This document shows, one piece after another, positions 1-8,697 of a DNA stretch of 64,000 nucleotides. A model generated the notes under the pieces. The model saw nothing but the letters and a program-made list of their open reading frames with translations. It had not been told where the DNA came from and ran no database searches. A program made the position numbers and the translations under genes. Source of the stretch: FEB-7 sp963698265 (GTDB lineage Bacteria > Pseudomonadota > Gammaproteobacteria > Burkholderiales > Usitatibacteraceae); contig CAVOQC010000003.1 in the NCBI GenBank assembly GCA_963698265.1, positions 207,627-271,626 on the forward strand. Reading direction: 5' to 3'. The first letter of the stretch is position 1, and each line of letters starts with the position of its first letter.

Positions 1-1
1 C

Positions 2-694
2 AGCTTCCGCCAGGCCGTGGACTACACCGAGAACCGCAAGACCCGCAACAGCCGCCAGGCGCGCGCCATGGCCAAGGGCACGCGCTTCGGGCGCGAGGCG
101 CAGGAGCGCGCGTGGCAGAGCGCCGAGGTCGATGCGCTCTACCGGCTCGCGGCCGCCGGCGTGCGGGTACCCCGGCCGTACAACTTCCACGAAGGCGTGC
201 TCCTCATGGAGCTGGTCGCCGACGAGGAAGGCAACGCCGCCCCGCGCCTGAACGACGTCGCACTCACGCCGGAAATCGCGCTCGAACTGCACGCGCGCCT
301 CGTCCGCGAGGTCGTGCGCATGCTCGCGGCCGGGGTCGTCCACGGCGACCTGAGCGAGTTCAACATCCTGCTGGGCGCCGAGGGCCCGGTGATCATCGAC
401 CTGCCCCAGGCCGTGGACGCGGCGGGCAACAACCACGCCCCGCGCATGCTCGTGCGCGACGTGGACAACCTGCGGCGCTTCTTCGGGCGCGTGGCACCCG
501 AGCTGCTGGCCTCCGACTACGGCAAGGAGATCTGGGCGCTCTACCGCGCCGGCGCGCTGCACCCGGAGGTCGCGCTCACCGGGCGCTTCGAGGCCGACGA
601 GAGCGCCCCGGACCTGGAGGCCGTCATGCGGGAGATCGACGACGCGCGCCTCGAGGAGGCCGCACGCCTGATGCGGATGGCGGAGTCCGAATAG
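2..694 (+). CDS. RIO1-like serine protein kinase, 5' end cut by window
   Basis: The reading frame is already open at base 2, so the N-terminus lies outside the window; a GTG at 17 is internal. The visible 230 or so residues hold the RIO kinase catalytic loop HGDLSEFNIL (bases about 350-379) and the metal-binding stretch IIDLPQAVD (about 394-420), which replaces the DFG loop of classical kinases. RIO1-type kinases in bacteria are small ATP-dependent Ser/Thr kinases of unclear substrate. The C-terminal tail is acidic and helical. Family assignment is firm; the cellular role is unknown. Confidence 0.88.
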   Translation, partial: SFRQAVDYTENRKTRNSRQARAMAKGTRFGREAQERAWQSAEVDALYRLAAAGVRVPRPYNFHEGVLLMELVADEEGNAAPRLNDVALTPEIALELHARLVREVVRMLAAGVVHGDLSEFNILLGAEGPVIIDLPQAVDAAGNNHAPRMLVRDVDNLRRFFGRVAPELLASDYGKEIWALYRAGALHPEVALTGRFEADESAPDLEAVMREIDDARLEEAARLMRMAESE

Positions 695-907
695 CCGTCG
701 TCCCCGGGCGACAGCACCCGGGAACCCGCGTTGCAACGGCAACCGCCCCGGGGCGTCCCGCCCTTCGTCCCCCCGATTCCCGCCGTTCGTCGCCAGCGCG
801 CCGATTCCTCGCGCTCCGGAAAGCGACGTGCCTCACAGCGCCGCGGGCCGTCCGCGCGGACACTGGCTCCATCGACCGCAGATTCGCGGACCCGAGCGAG
901 GCACCCG

Positions 908-1246
908 ATGAAATCGCTGATGAAGGACGAACGGCAAGGCGCGACCCGGCTCATGCAGTCCGAGGTGGACCGCAGACGCGAGGCCCTGCGCGCACTCGGG
1001 TTCCGGCCCGCCTTCTTCGACTTTTCGACCTGCACCCTGCATCCGTCGCGCGACGCCCGCGGCGTCCCCTCGGACATCCACCTGCTCGACGGCCTCCCCG
1101 ACGACGTGGTGGTGGTGCGCACCGACTGCGGCCGCGTGGTCGCGGTGAAGACCTCCCTCATGGTGGGTTTCGAGCGCAACGGCTTTTTCTACACCCCCAC
1201 GACCGCCTGGCGAGCGGCGCGGGAATGGGCCAGCGCGACCTGCTAG
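908..1246 (+). CDS. Hypothetical protein, 112 aa
   Basis: I do not recognise this protein. The ATG at 908 is preceded by a GAGG-like sequence about 8 bases upstream and begins MKSLMKDERQ; the frame stays open upstream to 731, but that extension is Arg/Pro-rich and looks non-coding. The N-terminal third is charged and helical, and the rest contains beta-type segments (DVVVVRTDCGRVVAV). No signal peptide or membrane segment is visible, so it is probably cytoplasmic. It lies alone between the RIO kinase and the convergent beta-propeller gene. Confidence 0.55.
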   Translation: MKSLMKDERQGATRLMQSEVDRRREALRALGFRPAFFDFSTCTLHPSRDARGVPSDIHLLDGLPDDVVVVRTDCGRVVAVKTSLMVGFERNGFFYTPTTAWRAAREWASATC

Positions 1247-1262
1247 CGCAAGGCGCAGCCGC

Positions 1263-2253
1263 TCACGCCGTGCGGATCACCGTGATGTGCTCGGTGCCGC
1301 TTTCCGGCAGCCACACCTCGCCCTTGCGGCCGAGGATCTGGCGGATGTTCGCCCCGGGCCGCGGCAGTCCGAAGCGCTCGAACTTCTCCGTGGTCGGATC
1401 GAAAGCGTAGACCGCGTTGCCGGTCCACTCCGCGATCCAGACGATGTCGCGCCCGTCCACGTACACCGCGTAGGTGCGCGGGCGATCGCCGGGCACCTTG
1501 AAGACGCGCCACTTTCCGGTCGCGGGATCGTGCATCGAGAGATCCCCGCTCACCCACTCGCTCACCCAGATCCGCCCGCGGCTGTCGCTCCAGACGCGGC
1601 GCGCGCCCTGGTCCTTCGTGGGCGGCGCCACCACGATCGATGCGCCCGTGCGCCGGTCGATGCGCGCGATGAACGAGCCCGCGAGCGAGCAGTACCAGAT
1701 CTCGCCGGCGGGTGTGGCGCAGATGCCGTAGGGGCCGCGGCCCTTCGGCGAATCCCACACCGACACCTGGCCCGTCTTCACGGCCACCTTGCCCACCACG
1801 CCGCTCTGCCCCGTGAACCAGAGATCGCCGTCGCCGTCGAAGGCGGCGGTGTTCAGGTTCGCGTAGGGCGTGCCTTCGGGAAGCGGGAAGGACCGCACTT
1901 CGCGGTCGGGCCAGCCCACGCGCACGATCGCCTGCGCGCCGCTGTCGGTAAGCCAGGCCGCCCTATCGGGACCCTGGATCACGCCGTGCGGGGAGGAGTT
2001 GCCGCCCAGCGAGATCAGTTCGGTCGTCGCCCTTCGCGGGATCGAAGTAGCCGAGATGCCCGCTCGCCTGGGCGCTGAACCACACGCCGGCGTCGGGGGC
2101 GGGGGCCAGGTCGTGAATGCCCGTGCGGCGGGGCGCGCGCAATGGCCAGGACTGCAGGCGAGGCGCCTGCGCGCGCGCGGAGAAGGGAAATGCGGCGACG
2201 ATCGCCCCGGCGCCCAGGGCGCCCAGTGCCTTGCGACGCGAAACGGTTTGCAT
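1263..2253 (-). CDS. Virginiamycin B lyase-like secreted beta-propeller protein (frameshifted)
   Basis: The protein starts at an ATG at 2253 with a twin-arginine-type leader (SRRKAL, then a hydrophobic stretch ending SARAQA). It continues with repeated propeller blades containing GxWF-type motifs such as GDLWFTG and EIWYCSLAGS. The N-terminal part (to about 2030) and the rest (from about 2025 down to 1263) are in different frames. Removing one base near 2022-2035 restores a continuous protein through LISLGGNSSPHGVIQGP. Proteins of this family are often annotated as streptogramin lyases, but most environmental members have unknown substrates. Probably periplasmic, about 330 aa. The frameshift is likely a sequence error. 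Confidence 0.78.
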
Positions 2254-2409
2254 GGCCGGCCTCCTTAGCGTGCAGCAGTTCACGCGATTGTGGCAGACGA
2301 ACCCATTCCACGGCGACCGGCAGGGGCATTGTTTGACCGGGGCGGCGCGCGCCCCGATACTGCCGCCTCGCGGCAGCACCTGCCCTCCCCCTCACGAAGG
2401 ATTTCCGCC

Positions 2410-3315
2410 ATGGCGAATTTTCCACAGGCCGTCATCGCGCGCATCCGCTTCGCGGCACTCGCGCTGGCATCGGTCGTCGCGTGCGCTGCCACGGCGGAAA
2501 CGCCCGTCGAACGCGGCGGCTACCTCGTCAACTCCATCCTCGCCTGCGGCAACTGCCATTCGCCGCGCACGCCCGAGGGGCAGCCGGTCGCGGGCCGGGA
2601 GCTCTCCGGCGGCGTCTTCATCCGCACTCCCGCCTTCGAGGCCGCCGCTTCCAACATCACGCCGGACCGCGAGACGGGCATCGGCTCGTGGAGCGACGCG
2701 GACCTCCGGCGCGCGCTGGTCGAGGGCGTGCGCCCCGGCCACGGCAGGCTCGCCAACGTGCCGCTCGCGCCGGTGATGCCGGCCGGCTTCTTCAAGGCCT
2801 TCCTGCCGCGGGACCTGGATGCGGTCGTCGCCTACCTGCGTTCGGTGAAGCCCGTGAAGAACGCCTCGCCCGCGCCCGTGTACAAGCTCGCCTCGCGGCA
2901 CGACACCTATCCCGATGCCGAGGCCGGATTCACCGAGGCGCAGATGGGCGACCCGGTGCGGCGCGGCGCCTACCTCGTCGCCATCGGGCACTGCATGGAG
3001 TGCCACTCGCCCCGCGAGAAGAACGTCTCGGACTACGGCAGGCTCGGCCAGGGCGGGCGGACCTTCGGCCCGGCGCTCGTGCAGGGTTTCCGCAGCTCGT
3101 GGAAGGGCTCCGTTGCCCGCAACATCACCTCGCATCCGGTCGCTGGCCTGGGCGCCTGGAGCGACGCGCAGATCAAGCGCGCCATCGCCAAGGGCATCTC
3201 CCGCGACGGGCGCGTGCTCGAGCCGCCCATGGCCTTCGACTACTATGACCGCATGAGCGAGCGCGATCTCGACGCGATCGTTGCCTACCTGCGCACCGTC
3301 CCGCCGCTTCCATGA
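2410..3315 (+). CDS. Periplasmic di-haem cytochrome c
   Basis: The protein has 301 residues with an N-terminal signal peptide ending near ACAATAE. It has two haem-binding CxxCH motifs, CGNCH at residues 46-50 and CMECH at 195-199, each followed by a cytochrome c fold of about 130 residues; the repeated phrase DLDA(V/I)VAYLR closes each domain. Sequences NITPDRETGIGSW and NITSHPVAGLGAW are typical of the cytochrome c subunits of membrane alcohol/aldehyde or sorbitol dehydrogenases. No dehydrogenase subunits lie next to it, so its electron donor is unknown. The ATG at 2410 was chosen because the signal peptide begins there; the frame is open upstream to 2290. Confidence 0.85.
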   Translation: MANFPQAVIARIRFAALALASVVACAATAETPVERGGYLVNSILACGNCHSPRTPEGQPVAGRELSGGVFIRTPAFEAAASNITPDRETGIGSWSDADLRRALVEGVRPGHGRLANVPLAPVMPAGFFKAFLPRDLDAVVAYLRSVKPVKNASPAPVYKLASRHDTYPDAEAGFTEAQMGDPVRRGAYLVAIGHCMECHSPREKNVSDYGRLGQGGRTFGPALVQGFRSSWKGSVARNITSHPVAGLGAWSDAQIKRAIAKGISRDGRVLEPPMAFDYYDRMSERDLDAIVAYLRTVPPLP

Positions 3316-3355
3316 CGCGCGGGCCATTTTTCTCGACTCTCCACCGGAGAACCCC

Positions 3356-3862
3356 ATGAAGCTCTCGATGTACGAAGCCACCGTCCCGCCTTTCATCCGT
3401 TCCCTCGAAAGTCTCGCCGCCGTCCTGGAGAAGGCCGCCGCCCATTGCGAGGCGAAGAAAATCGACCCCGCGGTGCTCGTGGGCGCGCGCCTCTACCCCG
3501 ACATGTTCCCGCTCGCGAAGCAGGTGCAGATCGCCGCCGACGCGGCCAAGGGCGGCTCGGGCCGCATCGCGCAGGTCGAGCCCCCGGCCTTCGAGGACAA
3601 CGAGGCGACCTTCGCCGATCTCGTCGCGCGCCTGCGCAAGACCGTGGAGTTCCTCAAGACCCTCGATGCCGCGAAGTTCGAGGGCGCGGAGGACCGCACC
3701 TGCACCTGGAAGACCCGCAAGGGCGAGAAGTCGATGCAGGGCATGCCCTACCTCCTCACCCACGTGACGCCGAACCTCTACTTCCACGTGACCACCGCCT
3801 ACGCGATCCTCCGGCACAACGGCGTGGAGATCGGCAAGGGCGATTTCCTCGGCACGAGGTAA
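3356..3862 (+). CDS. DUF1993 family protein
   Basis: The 168-residue protein begins MKLSMYEATVPPFIRSLESL, characteristic of the DUF1993 family (a DinB-like helical bundle). It contains the expected MFPLAKQVQIAADAAK and the C-terminal HVTTAYAILRHNGVEIGK segment. The ATG at 3356 is preceded by GGAG at a good distance. It follows the cytochrome gene by 40 bases on the same strand and may be co-transcribed, although no functional link is known. The biochemical role of the family is not established. Confidence 0.85.
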   Translation: MKLSMYEATVPPFIRSLESLAAVLEKAAAHCEAKKIDPAVLVGARLYPDMFPLAKQVQIAADAAKGGSGRIAQVEPPAFEDNEATFADLVARLRKTVEFLKTLDAAKFEGAEDRTCTWKTRKGEKSMQGMPYLLTHVTPNLYFHVTTAYAILRHNGVEIGKGDFLGTR

Positions 3863-4033
3863 GGGCGGCCGAAGCGCGATCAGGCCACCGAAGCGCGAAA
3901 TATAAGGGAGCGCGCGCGAACGCGCGCGCCTTTCCGTGGTCGAATGGCGCGACACCGCTCGCCTTCGGCCTCCCGGCCGGATCGTCCGCGCGCAGCGGGA
4001 AGCCCGGTTGCCCATCCCCTTTCGGAGAAGATC

Positions 4034-4201
4034 ATGCTGAACGAAATGCGAATCCAGCGCGTCGCGCTGTCGCTCGAAGTCGACCGTGCCCGCCGCTGGA
4101 GAAGCACTGCCGCCCTGGACAAGATCCGCCAGTCCCTCGAAGCCCGGCTGACGCTCCTCGACAAGGAGATCAAGGCGGAAACGGAGAAGACGGCGGCCTG
4201 A
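4034..4201 (+). CDS. Small helical protein, 55 aa
   Basis: A short frame begins with ATG at 4034, directly after a strong GGAGAAG ribosome-binding sequence (4024-4030). It encodes 55 residues, a single predicted amphipathic, possibly coiled-coil helix rich in Arg, Lys, Glu and Leu and ending EKTAA. No family is recognised. It lies 170 bases after the DUF1993 gene and converges on rlmN. The strong ribosome-binding site and the codon bias are the reasons for calling it. Confidence 0.5.
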   Translation: MLNEMRIQRVALSLEVDRARRWRSTAALDKIRQSLEARLTLLDKEIKAETEKTAA

Positions 4202-4215
4202 CGCGCTATCGAAGG

Positions 4216-4234
4216 GCCCTCGCGACCCGAGGGC
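4216..4234. terminator. Hairpin between convergent genes
   Basis: An inverted repeat GCCCTCG (4216-4222) and CGAGGGC (4228-4234) with a 5-base loop lies between the ends of the convergent small helical gene and rlmN. No T-tract follows on either strand, so it is at best a weak intrinsic terminator. Confidence 0.3.
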
Positions 4235-4244
4235 TCGCCGTCGA

Positions 4245-5256
4245 TCAGGCGGGCTGCAGGCGGATCGCGCGCGAGCGCAACTGCCCGCAGCCCGCTTCCA
4301 CGTCCTGCCCCGCGGAATCGCGCAGCTTCGCGAGGATGCCGCGCCCGAGGAGGGTGCGCACCATCTCCAGTCGCGCGCTCGCGCGACGGCCTCCGGAACG
4401 CGAGTCCCGGCACCGCGTTCCACGCGATCAGGTTCATCACCGCGTACTTGCCCGCGAGGAGCCGGGCGATCGCCTCCAGCTCGTCGTCGCCGTCGTTCAC
4501 GCCCTCGAGCAGCGTCCACTGGTACTGGATCGGGTAGTGGGTTGCGCGCGCGTAGCGCTCGCCCTCGGCCACGAGTTCGGCCGGATCGATGCGCGGCGCG
4601 CGCGGCATCAGCTTCTCCCGCAGCGGCGCGAAGGTCGAATGCAGGGACAGCGCCAGCGCGGGCCTCACCCGCCCCGCCGGCAGCCGCTCGAACACGCGCC
4701 GGTCGCCCACGGTCGAGAAGACCAGGTTCTTGTGCCCGATGCCGCCCTCGGTGCCGAGCCAGTCGATCGCCTCGAGCACGTTGTCGAGATTGTGCGCGGG
4801 CTCGCCCATGCCCATGAAGACCACCTTCTTCACCGGGCGGCGAGAGCGCGCAAGCGCCACCTGGGCCACGATCTCCGCGCTGCCGAGGTGACGCTCGAGC
4901 CCGCCCACGCCCGTCATGCAGAATCCGCAGCCCACGGCGCAGCCGACCTGCGTGGAGACGCACAGGCCGCCTCGGGGCAACAGCACGGACTCGATCGTCC
5001 GCCCGTCGGCCAATTCCAGGAGCCAGCGCACCGAGCCGTCTGCCGCGGCGTGCTCCGAGCGGATCTTCGCGATCCCTTGCAAGTCGCCCGCGAAGGACGG
5101 CAGGGCTTCGAGGAGCCGGCGCGGGAAATGGCCTTCCGCGGCGGGTGAGCCGCTTTCGAGCGGCAGGCCCTGCGTCCACGCGCGCAGCACGCGCCGGCCG
5201 TGGAAGGGCCTCGCGCCCGCATCGCGGAGCCTTTCCTGCAAGTCGTCCAGGCGCAT
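4245..5256 (-). CDS. rlmN: 23S rRNA (adenine-C2)-methyltransferase RlmN (frameshifted near C-terminus)
   Basis: RlmN is a radical SAM enzyme that methylates C2 of A2503 in 23S rRNA and of A37 in some tRNAs. The protein starts at ATG 5256 and shows the [4Fe-4S] motif CAVGCGFC at residues about 105-112, the MGMGEPAHN segment and the LSLHS motif. After NAVPGLAFRRPSRER (near base 4385) the frame breaks. In another frame the sequence continues with LEMVRTLLGRG and the conserved C-terminal CGQL motif carrying the second catalytic cysteine, ending at a TGA at 4245. The product would be about 336 residues, short for the family. The intact C-terminus in the other frame argues for a read error or a very recent mutation. 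Confidence 0.85.
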
Positions 5257-5259
5257 CGC

Positions 5260-7056
5260 CTACACCGCCCCGTGGAACTGAAGCGCCGCGAGGTTGGCGT
5301 AGATGCCGCCCATCGCGACGAGCGTTGCGTGGGTGCCGGTCTCCACGAGCCGGCCCTCGTCCAGCACGAGGATGCGATCGGCGCGCTGCACCGTGGCCAG
5401 GCGATGGGCGATGACGAGCGTCGTGCGCCCGGCCATCGCCGCCTCCAGCGCGCCCTGCACCAGGCGCTCGGATTCGGCGTCGAGCGCGCTGGTCGCCTCG
5501 TCCAGGAGCAGCAGCGGCGGATTCTTGAGGAGCGCGCGCGCGATCGCGATCCGCTGCCGCTGCCCGCCGGAGAGCCGCACGCCGCGCTCGCCGAGAAAGG
5601 AGCGGTAGCCGTCGGGGAGCCTTTCCAGGAACTCGTGGGCGGCGGCGAGCTTCGCCACCGCGACGATCTCCTCGTCGGTGGCGTCGATGCGGCCGTAGCG
5701 GATGTTCTCCATTGCGTCAGCGGCGAAGATCACCGTGTCCTGGGGCACGATCCCGATCGTGTCGCGCAGCGCATGGAGATCGAGGTCGCGGATCTCCACG
5801 CCGTCCACGGTGATCGCGCCTTCCTGCGGATCGTAGAAGCGCAGCAGCAACTGGAAGAGCGTGGTCTTGCCGGCCCCGGACGGCCCCACCACGGCGACCG
5901 TCTCGCCCGGCGCGACGTCGAGCGACAGGCCCGAGAGCGACGGCGTGTCCGGACGCGACGGATAGCGGAAGGTGACCTCGCGCAGGGCGAGCGCGGCGCC
6001 GTTGGCCGCGCGGGGCGGAAGCGGCTTCGGCTGCGCAGGCGACTGGATCGGGGAACTGGCCGCCAGCAGTTCCAGCAGGCGCTCGGTGGCGCCGGCCGCG
6101 CGCTGCGCCTCGCCCAGCGTCTCCGCGAGCGCGCCCACCGCGCCCGCTACGAAGACGGAGTAGAGGATGAACTGCCCGAGCGCGCCGCCCGTCATGGTGC
6201 CGGCGATCACCGCGTGGGCGCCCAGCCAGAGCACGAAGACGATCGCGCCGAACACCAGCACGATGGACATCACCGTGAGGATCGACCGCGCCCGGACCTG
6301 CCGCACGGCCGTGGCGAAGGCGCGCTCGACCGAGGCGCCGAAGCGGTCCGCCTCGATTCTCTCGTGGGTGAAGGCCTGCACCGTCGGCATGGCGTTCAGT
6401 ATCTCGCCCGCCATGGCGGAGGCGTCGGCCACGCGGTCCTGGGAATGGCGCGAGAGCGAGCGCACCCGCCGCCCGAAGACGATCAGGGGCAGCACGACCA
6501 CCACCAGCATCACGAGGATGATCGAGGTGAGCTTCACGCTGGTGACGAACATCATCGCGAGCCCGCCCACGAAGAGCAGCGAATTGCGCAGCGCCATGGA
6601 GATGCTGGTGCCCACCACCGACTGGATGAGTGTCGTGTCCGTGGTCAGGCGCGAGAGCACCTCGCCGCTGCGGGTGATCTCGAAGAACTGCGGGCTCTGC
6701 GTGACGACGTGCCGGTAGACCGCAGCCCGGATGTCCGCCGTGACCCGCTCGCCCAGCCAGCTCACGGTGTAGTGGCGCGCGGCGACGGCGACCGCGAGGA
6801 CGAGCGCCACGCCGAAGAGCGCGAGGAAGTAGAGGTCGATGTGCTCCGCGCTCCGGGATCCGGCCGCGCCGAAGCCCAGGTCGATCATCTGCTTGAACGC
6901 GTAGGGAATGGCGAGCGTCGCACCCGCGGCAACCACGAGCGCCACGCCCGCCAGAAGGAACTGGAGCTTGTAAGGGGCGAGGAAGGGTACGAGGCCCTTC
7001 AGGGTGACGAGGCTGCTCTTCCTCGCTCCTGCGGGGAAGTCGGGGCGGTCGGACAT
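5260..7056 (-). CDS. ABC transporter, fused permease and ATPase (exporter type)
   Basis: The 598-residue half-transporter has a six-helix transmembrane domain (about residues 25-315) followed by a nucleotide-binding domain. It shows Walker A GPSGAGKTT near residue 390, signature LSGGQ near 493 and Walker B LLLLDEATSALD near 514. It belongs to the MsbA/BmrA type, which homodimerises in the inner membrane to export lipids or hydrophobic compounds; the substrate cannot be read from sequence. The ATG at 7056 gives MSDRPDFPAG; the frame stays open far upstream only because it runs over the neighbouring methyltransferase. Its stop is 4 bases from the rlmN start, indicating an operon. Confidence 0.9.
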   Translation of the reverse strand: MSDRPDFPAGARKSSLVTLKGLVPFLAPYKLQFLLAGVALVVAAGATLAIPYAFKQMIDLGFGAAGSRSAEHIDLYFLALFGVALVLAVAVAARHYTVSWLGERVTADIRAAVYRHVVTQSPQFFEITRSGEVLSRLTTDTTLIQSVVGTSISMALRNSLLFVGGLAMMFVTSVKLTSIILVMLVVVVLPLIVFGRRVRSLSRHSQDRVADASAMAGEILNAMPTVQAFTHERIEADRFGASVERAFATAVRQVRARSILTVMSIVLVFGAIVFVLWLGAHAVIAGTMTGGALGQFILYSVFVAGAVGALAETLGEAQRAAGATERLLELLAASSPIQSPAQPKPLPPRAANGAALALREVTFRYPSRPDTPSLSGLSLDVAPGETVAVVGPSGAGKTTLFQLLLRFYDPQEGAITVDGVEIRDLDLHALRDTIGIVPQDTVIFAADAMENIRYGRIDATDEEIVAVAKLAAAHEFLERLPDGYRSFLGERGVRLSGGQRQRIAIARALLKNPPLLLLDEATSALDAESERLVQGALEAAMAGRTTLVIAHRLATVQRADRILVLDEGRLVETGTHATLVAMGGIYANLAALQFHGAV

Positions 7057-7103
7057 GCGCCCATTGTGAAGGATTGCCGGGGCCCGCGGCGCGGCGCGCC
7101 CTT

Positions 7104-8253
7104 TCAGCGCGCGGCCAGGCGCCAGAGCGAGGTCACTTCGGCCGCGCGCGCCGCGTGCAGGGGGTCGCCCTCGTCGGCGGCCTTGGGATGCTTCGGCCGC
7201 GTGTCGAGGCGATCGACGACCGTGAGGCCCGCGGCCTCGATCGTCGCCAGGAGTTCGTCCCGCGAGCGAAGGCCCAGGTGCTCGGCGAAATCCGAAAGGA
7301 TCAGCCAGCCCTCGCCTTCCGGTTCGAGGTGCGCTGCGAGCGCGCCGAGGAAGCCCTTCAGCATGCGGCTGTCCGGATCGAAGATCCCGCGCTCCAGGGG
7401 CGAACTCGGCCGCGCCGGCACCCACGGAGGATTGCACACGACGAGCGCGGCCCTCCCCTCGGGAAAGAGATCGGCCTCGACCACCTGCACCTGCTTCGCG
7501 ACCTTGAGGCGCGCAACGTTCGCGATGGCGCAGTTGAGCGCGCGCCGGTCCTGGTCCGTGGCGATCACGCGCTCGATGCCGCGCTTGGCGAGCACCGCCG
7601 CCAGCACACCGGTGCCGGTGCCGATGTCGAAGGCGAGGCTCGCGGGTCGCGAGCGCCGCCGGCAGCGGCGCCTTCTCCACGAGATCCACGTACTCGCGGC
7701 GAATGGGCGCGAAGACGCCGTAGTGGGGATGGATGCGCCCGCCAGCCGCCGGGATGTCGATGCCCTCCAGCTTCCACTCGTGGGCGCCGACCACGCCCAG
7801 CAGTTCCCGCAGCGATGCGACCGACGCAATCTTCGGCGGCCCCCAGGCTTCCGTGCAGGCCTGCCGCAGGTCGGGCGCGCGCCGCAACGGGATGGCGTAG
7901 TCCTTGTCGAGCGGCACCAGCAGCATGCCGAGCGTGCGCGCGCGCTGCGCCTGGGCCTGGCGGTGCAGGTGAAAGGCCTCGGCCGGCGTGGCCGTTTCCG
8001 CGCGCTTCTTGCGCCGGTGCGGCTGGCGGTAGCTGCGGCTGCGAAGGGCCACGAGCATCTGGCGCGCGTTCTGGAAGTCGCCACGCCACAGGAGCGCGGT
8101 GCCCTGGCAGGCGAGGCCATACGCTTCGTCGGCGCTCATGCGGTCGTCGGCGACGATCACCTGCTTCGGCGGCGGCGCTCCGCTCTCCGAGCGCCACTGC
8201 GCCGAGCGCGCCTCGCCGCCTTCCGTCCAGTGCACCGTGAGGGAATCTTCCAC
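7104..8253 (-). CDS. Class I SAM-dependent methyltransferase, HemK/RlmG-like (frameshifted)
   Basis: A GTG start at 8253 follows the TAG of the upstream MazG-like gene by one base (translational coupling). The N-terminal 200 residues are basic and end ...YVDLVEKAPLPAALAT. The Rossmann domain then appears in a second frame: FDIGTGTGVLAAVLAKRG (SAM-binding motif I) and VCNPPW (motif IV of N/Q-methyltransferases). Deleting one C of a CCC run near base 7645 joins the two parts. NPPW is usual in enzymes that methylate glutamine or an exocyclic amine of a nucleobase. The target is unknown. Confidence 0.75.
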
Positions 8254-8254
8254 G

Positions 8255-8602
8255 CTAGAGGTCCGTGTACTTCCTCGCGTTGCCGCGCGCCTTGTCCGCC
8301 GGATACTTCCGCGCGTTGGCGATGAGCTTCGCGTCGGCCGCGGCGACCGGGTCGATGCCCAGCTTGTCGGCGAGCCGGACGAGGTAGAGGAGGACGTCGG
8401 CGATCTCCTCGCTCGCCGCGGCGAGCGTCTCGGGGGCGGGCGCGCGGCTCTGCTCCTCCGTGAGCCACTGGAAGTTCTCGACCAGCTCGCCCGCTTCGGC
8501 GGAGAGCGCCATCGCGAGGTTCTTGGGCGAATGGAACTGGTCCCAGTCGCGCTCGGCGGCGAAATCGCGCAGTCGATCGCGCAGGCGGTTCAGGTCGGAC
8601 AT
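8255..8602 (-). CDS. MazG-like nucleotide pyrophosphohydrolase (RS21-C6 type)
   Basis: The 115-residue all-helical protein has the metal-binding signature of the MazG/dCTP pyrophosphatase family: SAEAGELVE followed by EEIADVLLYL (two EExxD-like helices). These small enzymes hydrolyse (d)NTPs to monophosphates and pyrophosphate and are thought to clean up aberrant nucleotides. The ATG at 8602 gives MSDLNRLRDRL. It is the first gene of a four-gene minus-strand run (pyrophosphohydrolase, methyltransferase, ABC transporter, rlmN). Confidence 0.9.
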   Translation of the reverse strand: MSDLNRLRDRLRDFAAERDWDQFHSPKNLAMALSAEAGELVENFQWLTEEQSRAPAPETLAAASEEIADVLLYLVRLADKLGIDPVAAADAKLIANARKYPADKARGNARKYTDL

Positions 8603-8697
8603 GCTCGTGCTCCCGGAAAATCTGGTCGCGCGAGGCTCGAGACCTCGCTGCAGGAGCCCAATTGTGACCGATCGGGGCGGGACCGCGCCGCTTTTCC

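Noticed and set aside
112..1410. A 432-codon Arg/Ala/Pro-rich frame overlapping the RIO kinase
   Set aside because: The composition is that of an out-of-frame reading of high-GC DNA; the RIO kinase frame carries the conserved motifs.
1263..2253. Streptogramin (virginiamycin B) resistance gene
   Set aside because: Only the fold and repeat pattern match; the exported leader and lack of resistance context make antibiotic inactivation unlikely.
5200..8325. A 1041-codon open frame on the plus strand opposite the ABC transporter and methyltransferase
   Set aside because: It is a GC-rich shadow frame: His/Arg/Gly-rich low-complexity protein without any domain, opposite genes with complete conserved motifs.
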